Origin: Anniella stebbinsi | Taxonomy: Eukaryota; Chordata; Lepidosauria; Squamata; Anniellidae | NCBI GenBank assembly: GCA_029215795.1 | Contig: JARDYH010000002.1 | Coordinates: 65,263,001-65,327,000, forward strand | Direction of reading: 5' to 3' | Length of the DNA: 64,000 bases | Shown: positions 54,406-64,000 of the stretch, one piece after another | Layout of the letters: each line of letters begins with the position of its first letter | Numbering within the stretch: the stretch's first letter is position 1 | The notes under the pieces: model-generated | What the model was told of the DNA's origin: nothing | Databases searched by the model: none | Seen by the model: only the letters and a program-made list of their open reading frames with translations | Translations under genes and position numbers: made by a program

Positions 54406-55675
54406 AGATGGCCTTCGTCACATGTCTGATTTCACAGCACACAATTAAGACAAACCTGTTCTGCATAACATCTTCATGTTAAAATCACTGAGACATTCAG
54501 TGTATCTGAAATTAACTTCACTCCTACTTTTGTAGCTTTTGCTGTACTTTAAAGCTTTTGCTATACTTTGTGTGATACAGTCTCCTTTTCCCTCACATAT
54601 CTTTTCTGACTGCAAATCCTTCACTGGATGACCGTAGTCTCACCTTTCCTAACATTTAACACTCTTTCCTCATCACCTTTCTCATATCCATACTCACAGA
54701 TTCAGCACTAAACAAATGAAGCAGTTGACAAGTGCAGAAAAATCTAGTACAGGAAAATCTAGTACAATAAATGAGTAATGTAGCATTCAGAAAGAGTATA
54801 AAATACTATTACCCTACAAACAGTCATGGAACAAAATGGACTAAAGGCTTGTAGCAGTTATTTCTCACTAGCATCTCTTAACTTGTTTCAACTTCTGGTT
54901 TATCAGTGAGAAACTAATCTAAAAATGTGTCATTATATCTCTGGTTCATTAGCCATGTAAACAAGCCCATGGTCAGTAGAAGTACAAAGAAAGGCCAGAA
55001 CAGATGCCCATTATCACAATGCTAGACAAAGATCTTTCCCTCCTTTTATCCAAATGTCTCCTGAATTTACACTGCCTCAGTGTGCAGAGAACAGAAATCC
55101 CAATCAGAGAGTTTAATACTTTACCCAAAGAAAACTGAGTAGCAGATAACTCAGAAGCTATCATCTCCCTATGTCCTATCATACAATGCTATCCTATGAC
55201 AACTCAGGAATAAGTCCTGTTGACTTCAATAAACCGTATTCCCAGATACATATGGGATTGCAGCTTCTTCACATTTGTTCACCTTAATATAGCAAGTGCA
55301 AGCCCCTCCTGTCAAGGAAAACTGTGCACTCACCAGAACCCGGCCTCGTGGATCATGCAACCAGCAGATGCTCTCAGAACGATGCTTTCAGAGCCTAGGA
55401 GTCCCAGACACAGTCAAACAAGACAAGACAAGCCACACTATGCACTCATATATTATCTTGCTGGGACAGAACAATTCTGGGACAAGGCAACACTTTGCTA
55501 TCAACCAGACATAACAGTCATAAACAAAAATGAAAAACACACTACTTCATTGACATAGCACTACATAATGACACAAACGTTGCATTAAAGGAAGAGGGAA
55601 AGAGAAAACTATACACCACTGGCTATGTAAGTTAAAGAACTATGGTAACAGGAAAAAAGTTACAATTATTCCATT

Positions 55676-55855
55676 AGTTAGAGTGATTATGGAAAGGAGG
55701 ACAGGGATCCTGTATCTTTAATAGCTGTATTGAAAAGGGAATTTCAGCAAGTATCATTTGTATGCATGCAGCACCTGGTGATATTCCCTCTACATTACAA
55801 CAGTTAAAGCTGCAGGAGCCCATCCTAGTATGACCAGATACAAAAGAAGGCAGAC
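55676..55855 (+). mobile_element. Half foldback MITE
   Basis: 'gagtgattatggaaaggagg' leads into GCATGCAGCACCTGGTGA and GTTAAAGCTGCAGGAGCCC, matching the left half of 57285-57605. The right half is replaced by the A/C-rich block. Confidence 0.7.
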
Positions 55856-56440
55856 ATACACACCCCAGGAAAGATCAGCAGTAGCAGCATCCACGCACAC
55901 CTCATGCTCACTAAAGGCAATAAAAATTAAAATTTACATACCCCTGCACACTTGCCCAAAGTGGGGGAAAACTCCACATCCTCCTGAAAGCAATTTAAAC
56001 AACAACAACCTCCACACATACACTTAACTGGAAGGGGGGATAAAAATCCACCCCCACGCTCTCCAAAGGCAAAATAATAATGACAATATTAATAATAAAC
56101 CACCCACACAATGCAAAATAAAACAAAAACATGCACACACCCATTGCAATAAAATAATATTAAAAATACAACACTCACCCACATACCCACCCAAGGAAAA
56201 ATAATAAAAATCCAGACAAGCACCAAGGCAAAAAACAACCAACAGAACAAATACACACACTCACCAAGACTGAAAATACAATAAATATCCACACACACCA
56301 GCATACTCACCCATGGCAAACCTAATAATAATTTTAAAACACACACACATGCACCACCCCAATTAATTCATCAAAATATATCAAAAATATTAAAGAAAAG
56401 TTCACTAAACAGTAGCAGCACCCAACGATAAATGAAATCA
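55856..56440. repeat. A/C-rich degenerate tandem repeat
   Basis: The plus strand is dominated by A and C, with G and T rare. Loose units of about 50-65 bp alternate a CACAC(A/C)C block with an AAAATAATAA block. No coding frame is credible. Confidence 0.6.
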
Positions 56441-57123
56441 CATCCAGGCAGCCCCAGCCCCGAGTGCCAGGCCAGGCTAAGACGCCTGCACTCCCGACTG
56501 GGCCAGGCCACCCCATGGGCTTGAAGTCCAGCGTGTCACACTCCAGGCCAGGCCAGACTGCCCCACACCCGGCCAGGCTGTGCTGGGCCGGGTTGCCCTG
56601 CGCTGGGCCAGCTGCAACGCTCACCATGATGCCCCGGTGTGCCAGGAATGCCCCAGGACACCGGGTGAGGATGCTCCCCCACTGCGCCGCCCCATGGGTC
56701 ACACTGGGTCAGGCTGCACTGGGTCAGGCTGCACTGTGCCAAGCTGTGCTGCCCGCACGCCATGCCAACTTGCGCGCCGTGCCAGGCCGTGCCACCCTGC
56801 ACTGGCCCAGCACCCGTCCACCCCGCTTCCGCCTCGTCAACCCCACGCCCGCCCATCTCGCATGACCTGCACACTTGCCCGCCGCACCCTATGCCCGCCC
56901 CACCCACCCCGCAACCAGCAGCTGTGCACCCCACAACCACTCCACCTGCCTCACCTGCAGTTTGCCTGCCCACCCCGCACTCCACCCCCGCGCACCCGCT
57001 AGCCTCGCCCCACGCCCACCCCACAACTGCACACCCCACAACCGCACACCCCACAACTGCCTCATCCCACCCCACAACCCACTTGCCCCACCTGCACTGT
57101 ACTCACCCCGCGCCCACCTACCT
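56441..57123. other. GC-rich, C-skewed block, no gene recognised
   Basis: 56441-56800 has many GGCCAGGC, CTGGGCC and GTGCCA motifs. 56800-57123 is a degenerate repeat of CCCCACAACTGCACA-type units. Frames of up to 179 codons occur on both strands, but they follow base composition and carry no recognised domain. Confidence 0.5.
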
Positions 57124-57127
57124 AGGG

Positions 57128-57284
57128 TAGGCTGACCATCTGAAAAGGAGGACAGGGCTCCTCTAACTTTAACAGTTGTAGAGAAAAGGGAATTTCAGCC
57201 AGTGTCATTTGTATGCAATTAGTTCCTGGTGAAATTCCCTCTTCATCACAAAGTTGCAGGGGGCCTGCCTTCTTTTGTATATGG
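57128..57284 (+). mobile_element. Half foldback MITE
   Basis: TAGGCTGACCATCTGAAAAG to CTTTTGTATATGG, of the same subfamily as the left half of 60945-61264, joined directly to the next MITE. Confidence 0.7.
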
Positions 57285-58374
57285 TAGGGTGACCATATGA
57301 AAAGGAAGACAGGGCTCTTGTATCTTTAACAGTTGCGTAGAGAAGGGAATTTCAGCTGGTGTCCTTTGTATGCATGCAGCACCTGGTGAAATTCCCTCTT
57401 CATCACTGTAGTTAAAGCTGCAGGAGCCCTGCCCGCTTTTGTACCTGGTCACTCTAGTATAGCTCCTGCAGCTTTAACTACAGTGATGAAGAGGGAATTT
57501 CACCAGGTGCTGCATGCATACAAAGGACACCAGCTGAAATTCCCTTCTCTACGCAACTGTTAAAAGTTACAGGAGCCCTGTCCTCCTTTTCATATGGTCA
57601 CCCTAATTTAAATGGAATTTGCTTCCTTCCATGCACTTAAGCATGCTTAAAGAAGCAAATTCCATTTAAATTAGGATGACCATATGAAAAGGAGGACAGG
57701 GCTCCTGTAACTTTTAACAGTTGCGTAGAGAAGGGAATTTCAGCTGGTGTCCTTTGTATGCATGCAGCACCTGGTGAAATTCCCTCTTCATCACTGTAGT
57801 TAAAGCTGCAGGAGCTATACTAGAGTGACCAGGTACAAAAGCAGGCAGGGCTCCTGCAGCTTTAACTACAGTGATGAAGAGGGAATTTCACCAGGTGCTG
57901 CATGCATACAAAGGACACCAGCTGAAATTCCCTTCTCTACGCAACTGTTAAAAGTTACAGGAGCCCTGTCCTCCTTTTCATATGGTCACCCTAATTTAAA
58001 TGGAATTTGCTTCCTTCCATGCACTTAAGCATGCTTAAAGAAGCAAATTCCATTTAAATTAGGATGACCATATGAAAAGGAGGACAGGGCTCCTGTAACT
58101 TTTAACAGTTGCGTAGAGAAGGGAATTTCAGCTGGTGTCCTTTGTATGCATGCAGCACCTGGTGAAATTCCCTCTTCATCACTGTAGTTAAAGTTGCAGG
58201 AGCTATACTAGAGTGACCAGGTACAAAAGCGGGCAGGGCTCCTGCAGCTTTAACTACAGTGATGAAGAGGGAATTTCACCAGGTGCTGCATGCATACAAA
58301 GGACACCAGCTGAAATTCCCTTCTCTACACAACTGTTAAAAGTTACAGGAGCCCTGTCCTCCTTGGTCACCCTA
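57285..58374. repeat. Three tandem foldback MITEs with palindromic linkers
   Basis: MITE copies at 57285-57605, 57672-57993 and 58060-58374 are separated by two identical 66-bp palindromes (57606-57671 and 57994-58059) that begin and end with ATTTAAAT and contain GCACTTAAGCATGC. The period is 388 bp. The middle copy is flanked by ATTTAAAT on both sides. The last copy lacks part of its terminal arm (CTCCTTGGTCACCCTA). Confidence 0.88.
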
Positions 58375-58617
58375 AGGAAGCCCCAGCAGGTGCCCCGCGC
58401 CCCCACGCCGCCCCCACGCCGTGCGCCCCCACGCCGCCCCCCCGCCCCGCGCCCCCGCACGGCACCCCCACCCGCGCCGCCCCCCCGCCGTGAGCACCCG
58501 CACCGCCCCCCCACCGTGAGCACCCGCGCCGCCGCCCCCCACCCACCGCGAGCACCCGCACCGCCGCCCCCCACCCACCGCGAGCACCCGCGCCGCCCCC
58601 CCACCCCCCACGCGCTC
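58375..58617. other. C-rich spacer with quadruplex potential
   Basis: Runs of CCCCC separated by GCG or ACG on the plus strand. No coding frame is credible. Confidence 0.6.
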
Positions 58618-59282
58618 CTTACCTGCTGCTGCTAGGGCGTCCGTTTCCCTCCGTGCTTGGAATCTACTGAGAAACAGGCTTCTTGGCCTGTCTCTCAGCA
58701 GTGCGCCGAGTGATGACGTCATCACCCGGCGCGCTACTGAGGGATAGGCCGCGAAGCCTGTTTCTCAGTAGATTCCGAGCACCGGTGGGAAGCCCCAGCA
58801 GGTAAGTGCCCCACGCCCCCGCGCCGCCCCCCCGCCGTGCGCCCCCGCGCCGCCCCCCCCGCCCCGTGCCTCCCCCACACCCGCCGTGCGCACCCGCGCC
58901 GCCCCCCCGCCGCGCGCACCCGCGCGGCCCCCCCCCGCCGCAAGCACCCGCACCGCCCCCCCCGCCGCGAACACCCCCCCCGCCCCCCCGCCGCGAGCAC
59001 CCGCCCCGCCCCCCCGCCGTGAGCACCCGCCCCGCCGCCCCCCACCCACCGCGAGCACCTGCGCCGCCCCCCCACCCCCCACGCGCTCCTTACCTGCTGC
59101 TGCTGGGGCGTCCGTTTCCCTCCGTGCTTGGAATCTACTGAGAAACAGGCTTCTTGGCCTGTCTCTCAGCAGTGCGCCGAGTGATGACGTCATCACCCGG
59201 CGCGCTACTGAGGGATAGGCCGCGAAGCCTGTTTCTCAGTAGATTCCGAGCACCGGAGGGAAACGGACGCCCCAGCCGGTAG
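58618..59282. repeat. Two palindromic modules with CRE centres
   Basis: Palindromes at about 58618-58806 and 59089-59282 have arms AATCTACTGAGAAACAGGC and complement. Perfect TGACGTCA sits at 58714-58721 and 59185-59192 inside TGATGACGTCATCA. CTTACCTGCTGCTGCT bounds the left; the first ends CAGCAGGTAAG and the second CAGCCGGTAGG. Spacers are C-rich. Confidence 0.82.
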
Positions 59283-59517
59283 GTGCCTCGCGCCGCCAGC
59301 CTCCCGCCACCGCTGCGTGACCCCCCGCTGCCCCGGTTTGCCCCCGCCGCCCCGCGGTTGGCCCAGCTCGCCCCAGGGCCATCTGGTCACCGTTTTGGGG
59401 GGCTAAATTTCCGGATTTGGCCCCCCCAAACGGTATTTCCGCCCGGATGCGGATTTGCACCCCATTTCCCGGATATGTCCGGACAAATCCGGGCGTCTGG
59501 TCACCCTACATTGGGAG

Positions 59518-60567
59518 GGTTCCACCCTAAAAGATGGCAGCTAGGAGCCTGGGTACCAGGATTTAGAACACAAGGGCAAATGTGGACAAAACTCAAATAA
59601 TTCCTCCTATCTCCACTGAAGAAAAATGGAGTTCATATGGCCTATTCTGTAATACGAATTCAAGAAACGTTTTTCAGGGCATGAAGAGTTCACGGCCAGA
59701 CTAGATATGAAGTTAATTGTGTAAAGGCAATAAACATGCACTTTTTTAAAAATGTAAAGAGCAAGCAGACTTGGGGAAGCCTGAACAGACTCGGAACTGT
59801 GGAGGATGGGGAGTTTCTCTCCCTGCTACAGTCCTGAAGCTGCTCTCCGAAGCTGCTATTTGCATTTCTAGAGCACCAATGTGAAATTCCTTGGACATGC
59901 AAAGAACAATTTTTGTTTGGATCCTGGTAAGAAAGAGAAAAAGACAAATTCCTCTTTTGAACTCCCCACAGTTCTGGCTGTTCTGCAGCAACTAATTACA
60001 TAATGTTCAAACAATCAATGTTGTGTTTTGTTTGATGCTCACATTGCAGATAGCCAGGCTGGGAAGCCTTAATGTCCAGGCATCCTTCTTTTATATATTC
60101 ATGGGCATCTGTACCTGATGACCTAATTTCTTGAGCAGAGGCTCTGCTTTCCATCTTGAAGATAAAAGGAAGGTAAACAAAATAGCTGTGAATGATGCCT
60201 GTTGCTGACATTTCATATGTTCTGGTAAATTCTGAGCAACAGGGGAAAAACGTGAATTTCCATCAATTTTTTTGGTAGGGAGGAAATGAAATTTGAGGGT
60301 GGGAGGAGGAACTGAAATGTATGATAAAATACATCCTTATAAAATGCATCCTAAATTGTATTTGCTGGTTTAATAACATGATATCTATTATGCATAACTT
60401 AATTAGCAATGAGCATATAAAGTAGTATGCTTTGGTATATTTGTGGAATTATGTGTGTTCTTTTACATTTATTCAAGCAACAATGATAACTATGCTCAAT
60501 GCTCCCAATATGGAGCTATAAACTGCTACGCCTTCAGGCTTAGTGTGGAACAGAAGTCAGATTCAGG
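59518..60567. other. No gene recognised
   Basis: AT-rich. Minus-strand frames of up to 85 codons have no recognised domain and no supporting splice or promoter context. Confidence 0.45.
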
Positions 60568-61332
60568 CAGGATCTACAGTACTGTTTTATAATGGTATTG
60601 AAGTGCACTGACAACTGTTGGGGCCCATGACACATTCCATATAGGCCATTATCACACGGGCGGTTTTAAGCACACCCACCTCGACTTTGATCCACTTCTT
60701 CAGTGCTGGACTTGCACAATGTCGTCCCCCTCCTGCTGCTCTCTCACCCTGAAGTCACAGTTTTTAGTTTCTTTTTAGATTTATCCCTGAACGGGCAAAG
60801 TTCAAAACAGGCAAAGTTCAATAGGCCAAGCTGAGGTATCGCAGCAATACTGACCACGTGTGATTCAAAGTGCTAGACTCGCATAGGAAATGAAGGGGGA
60901 ACCCACAGAAGCAACCTGGGGGGAAAATAGTAGGTGTCATAAAATAGGCTGACCATCTGAAAAAGAGGACAGGGCTCATATAACTTTAACAGTTGTAGAG
61001 AAAAGGGAATTTCAGCAAGTGTCATTTGTATGCAATTAGTTCCTGGTGAAATTTCCTCTTCATCACAAGTGTTAAAGGTGCAGGCACTATACTAGAGTGA
61101 CCATATACAAAAGAAGGCAAGGCCCCTGCAACTTTAACTGTTGTGATGAAGAGGGAATTTCACCAGGAACTAATTGCATACAAATGACACTGATTGAAAT
61201 TCCCTTTTTTCTACAACTGTTAAAGTTATATGAGCCCTGTCCTCCTTTTCAGATGGTCAGCCTACATAAAGACCATACTGTTTTTAAACTGCTTTCAACG
61301 TGTTATATCCCACTTGGTGTAGATCTGGCCTA
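60568..61332. repeat. GATCTACAC MITE split by nested insertions
   Basis: 60568-60650 (GGATCTACAGTACTG ... ACACATTCCATATA) and 61273-61332 (ACTGCTTTCAACGTG ... GGTGTAGATCTGGCC) are the two halves of the palindromic MITE seen at 48981. Between them lie a 'ggccattatcacacgggcgg' segment and a foldback MITE. Confidence 0.5.
60945..61264. mobile_element. Foldback MITE, TAGGCTGACC variant
   Basis: Begins TAGGCTGACCATCTG and ends CAGATGGTCAGCCTA, with inverted halves meeting near 61093. CATAAAA and CATAAAG abut the two ends, a probable target duplication. Confidence 0.85.
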
Positions 61333-61771
61333 AGAGGAAGAGCAAGGTAGTACAGCTTACTTTTCAGTTTTGTCCCATACCAGCTACCATTCCAGAAGAA
61401 GAGGGTGTGCTGGCTCATCTACTTGCTCATTCCTTCCCTTCCTCCTTTCAGGTGAGGTGAAGAACGAGAAGATGTGGTGAGGATAACAGAGCAGACTGGC
61501 TATGAAAAGGCTGTGGCAGTTGGGGCATGGAGCTAGCTAGACTAGCCAAGAAAATATTGCCTGTCCACACTTATTATCTCCTTCAAAGTTCCCTATTGCT
61601 GTCCTCGTCGTTGCACCTCCTTGCACCTAGTCACAGAAGTAGGAGCTCTTTGTTCGTATGTGTGTATATGCATCTAAGCAAGCAGGGTGAAGAAGAAGAA
61701 GAATTGGCTGTGCTTCTACCTGTGTGAATGTGCTAGAATGGGATGCTAAGTGTGGTAGGGTTGGGTGGTAG

Positions 61772-61807
<36 letters not shown>

Positions 61808-62628
61808 TTATGTTGATCTGGAACTAATTAACTCTGCATGTGATTTGTGTGCCAGTCATGTATGCGAGCCTTGTAATGTGTGCTTGTGGGGGGGAGTAAG
61901 GAAAATCTTGTTGCCTGTTCTCAAACTCTTGAGAGGAGGGGGTCACACTCTTCTTTGGTATTATTGCTTTATGCTACAGCTAAGACCCGTCAGTCAAAAG
62001 GATTCTGGAGCTAAAGCTACAAATTAAATCCTACCTCAATGTCCTATCTCAATTGTCGAAGAAATGGAGGAGCTGGGTGAGCTACACACTATACAAAGTG
62101 TATTGTACAATGCCAGTGCCATCCTGTTCTAGAGTTATCTTGTGGAATTCTGTGACTTCTGTGTTCTCCAACTGTAAAATGGAGCCAATTGTGATGTAGG
62201 AAAACTTGTGCTTAAAAATTCCCTGACTGGCGTTGGGGATGTCTTTTATTTCAGGGCCTCTGCATTCATCATCTGCAAAATGGAATAAATTGTATGCGGA
62301 TGTATGAGTCACAGAGAGGGGGGGAGACAGACAGACAGACAGACAGAGAAAGAGTGAGAGAGAGTAGGAACTGTATGAAGCTATGAATAATCTAGCACAG
62401 ATACACTAACTGAATTTGCAAGCCATTCTTAGCTGCAAGTATAAAATAAAAAGAAGTAATGAATAAGGTGCTGTGATTATGAATTCCTTGTTATGAATTT
62501 ACTGTGGCCTTTGGCTAGTCACATAGTCTGCAACTACAAAAAGGGACAAATATATTCTACAATGTAGAAAGTCTGATATATGATATAATACAGTACATGT
62601 ACATATGTGGCAGAGTCAAATGTGTACA
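61333..62628. other. Mixed sequence, no gene recognised
   Basis: Holds a (GT)n tract at 61775-61803 and a (GACA)n/(GA)n tract at about 62325-62365. No supported gene. Confidence 0.5.
61775..61803. repeat. (GT)n microsatellite
   Basis: A dinucleotide run of about 29 bp. Confidence 0.9.
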
Positions 62629-62860
62629 TTTATTTATTTATTATTGCATTTATATCCCGCCTTTTTTCCTCCAAGGAACCCAAGGCAGAGTTCATAATCC
62701 TCCTCTCCATTTTATCCTCACAACAACAACCCTGTGAGGTAGGTTGGGCTAAGAGTCTGTGACTGGCCCAAAGTCACCCAGTGGGTTTCCATGGCCAAGT
62801 GGGGACTAGAATCCAGATTTCCTTACACCCAGTCCAACACTTTAGTCACCACACCATACT
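62629..62860 (-). mobile_element. tRNA-derived SINE, minus strand
   Basis: The forward text starts with a (TTTA)n tail, then ATATCCCGCC, CCATTTTATCCTCACAAC, CCCTGTGAGGTAGGTT, GTCACCCAGTGGG and GGGACTAGAATCC (the complement of the B box). Same family as 29573-29818, less decayed than 925-1092. Confidence 0.82.
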
Positions 62861-64000
62861 TTACCATGGGGATTGACATCGCTGTGGCAAATTTCCCACA
62901 TAAACCCCAGAAGTATCATGAAACAGGTCGGACCATGTGAAATCATCATACAATGAGTTACAGTTCATATTTTGTGGGCATGGGAAGCTCCTATACAGCA
63001 TGTGTGTGTGAGTATGTGTGTGTGTGTGTAGTTTTATTTTAGAAAGCTTCGTGTTCCCTTTTTGAATACAGATTTTCTCTATAAAACACAGTACATCATT
63101 TTAGACAAGATAATTTATCATTAAATTACATTATGCACACATTTCTTGCATAATCCGGAATCATAACTCTTAATCATCCATGCAGCTCACACATTATAAA
63201 CAACAGCTATTAAAGGCATTTTGAGAATGACTCTCATTACTAGGATGTCAAAAGCAAGGATAAATTTATTTCCAAATTTCCTCTTGTGAAGAAGCACGAA
63301 GTGCACTTAGTGTACATATTCACAAGGGAGAATAAAATCTTTATGGAAATCAAATTATTTTCAAGACGTGTTTTATTTGCTTGAACTAAACCACTTCTTG
63401 CCAAACTATAGTGTATGAACTGCTAAGGGATTTAGAAGCTTGGATAGGAGTAGAAAAATATGTGCATGCCCCATGAACTCCTGGCTCTTAGGAAATGTTT
63501 TTTTTCCCCTTGAGGACAAGCTGGCTAACCTGGACAACCTGAGAGGCAGAGAATTAACTTCAGGGACACACACTGACGTGAAGACTCACACTGATGTGAT
63601 AGAAATTCATCTGCTATCATAGAATATGATGATCCTGGATCAAAAGGACATTGTATCAAGCAAAAAGAGAAATGATCTCTTAAAAGGGACCAATTTCTCA
63701 GATGATGAGGTGAAATCTTCTCATGCCAAGGAATGCCCATGGTATGGGGTAGGAGTTGGGATTTGAGAAAAGGGTTTGTGTTGGGTGTGTTGACCACATG
63801 ATAACTTGGCCTCTTCATGCAAAGGTTGTAGGCATCATTGTCAAAGCATTAGATCCTCCATTGGCAGATGTAGAGCAAAGGGTTGAACTATAATCTGAAA
63901 ATGTAGACCAAGGGGTTAAACTATAATCATGGGAAAACACACAGTAAACTGAGAATCAAGGCCCTAAACAGGCTGATATAATTTATTGCATTTTTAATTT
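62861..64000. other. AT-rich stretch, no gene recognised
   Basis: A short GT-rich tract lies near 63002-63030. No supported coding frame or recognised repeat was seen up to the window end. Confidence 0.5.

Larger units (their letters stand above)
54237..59508 (+). mobile_element. Large non-autonomous hAT-like composite, copy 1
   Basis: Starts TAGGGTGACCATATTTTGG and ends CGTCTGGTCACCCTA. CATTGGGAG abuts both ends (54228-54236 and 59509-59517); the hAT-type 8-mer ATTGGGAG fits nTnnnnAn. The order inside is: the 1.4-kb AT-rich end shared with copy 2; a half MITE; an A/C-rich block; a GC-rich block; a half MITE; three tandem MITEs; and the GC-rich palindromic end. Both extremities are homologous to those of 7555-11434, but the middles differ. 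No transposase frame was found. Confidence 0.72.

Noticed and set aside
56464..57130. Overlapping frames of 179, 140, 133 and 122 codons
   Set aside because: All frames in this C-rich, stop-poor block are open on both strands; no motif recognised.
58213..59218. Ala/Pro/Arg-rich frames up to 143 codons
   Set aside because: They follow the C-rich spacers and palindromes of the composite element, and the first starts inside a MITE.

Overview
The window is eukaryotic and almost entirely transposon-derived. It most resembles a squamate reptile (lizard). The basis is a tRNA-derived SINE with the usual reptile core and A/T tail, CR1 LINE 3' ends, several LINE 3' tails ending in an AATA repeat, and a very high density of TIR-bearing DNA elements, many of them palindromic MITEs. 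I recognise no host protein-coding gene, no host exon and no classical RNA gene. The only confident protein gene belongs to a transposon.

The centrepiece is a complete hAT-superfamily transposon at 32729-46651 (13.9 kb). It is flanked by a perfect 8-bp target duplication, GTTTTTAA, which fits the hAT preference nTnnnnAn. It has unusually long terminal inverted repeats (about 1.28 kb left, 1.40 kb right). In order it carries: GATCCGATCC-rich subterminal arrays; 147-bp repeats; a CCAAT/TATA promoter; an intact 841-codon BED-finger hAT transposase (34617-37142); a 15-copy 136/144/148-bp satellite; a 30/32-bp minisatellite with a 184-bp higher-order period; and a tandem exon-intron array (41744-44935). 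In that array eight exons have near-consensus splice sites, and a single reading frame stays open across seven exons (B1 to D) for 536 codons. It ends at a TAA that overlaps the poly(A) signal. This second, spliced gene with no recognised homology is the strongest candidate for something undescribed.

A second large family is present twice in opposite orientations: 54237-59508 (flanked by CATTGGGAG) and 7555-11434 (flanked by ATTTAAA). Each copy pairs a 1.0-1.4 kb end of one sequence with a GC-rich end made of palindromic modules. Several modules are centred on TGACGTCA and bounded by outward-facing splice-donor motifs. Both copies look like large non-autonomous hAT-type elements, each with its own later insertions.

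The rest is layered repeats. A CR1 fragment (46690-48842) holds three nested insertions: a short MITE, a 354-bp MITE with an AATG duplication, and a solo LTR with a GGTAT duplication. Other repeats are foldback MITEs beginning TAGGGTGACC, three tandem copies of that MITE joined by a 66-bp palindrome (57285-58374), several TIR elements, SINEs and microsatellites. The long AT-rich stretches in between (for example 16.4-19.6, 30.7-32.7, 51.2-53.4 and 61.3-62.6 kb) look like intergenic or intronic DNA.
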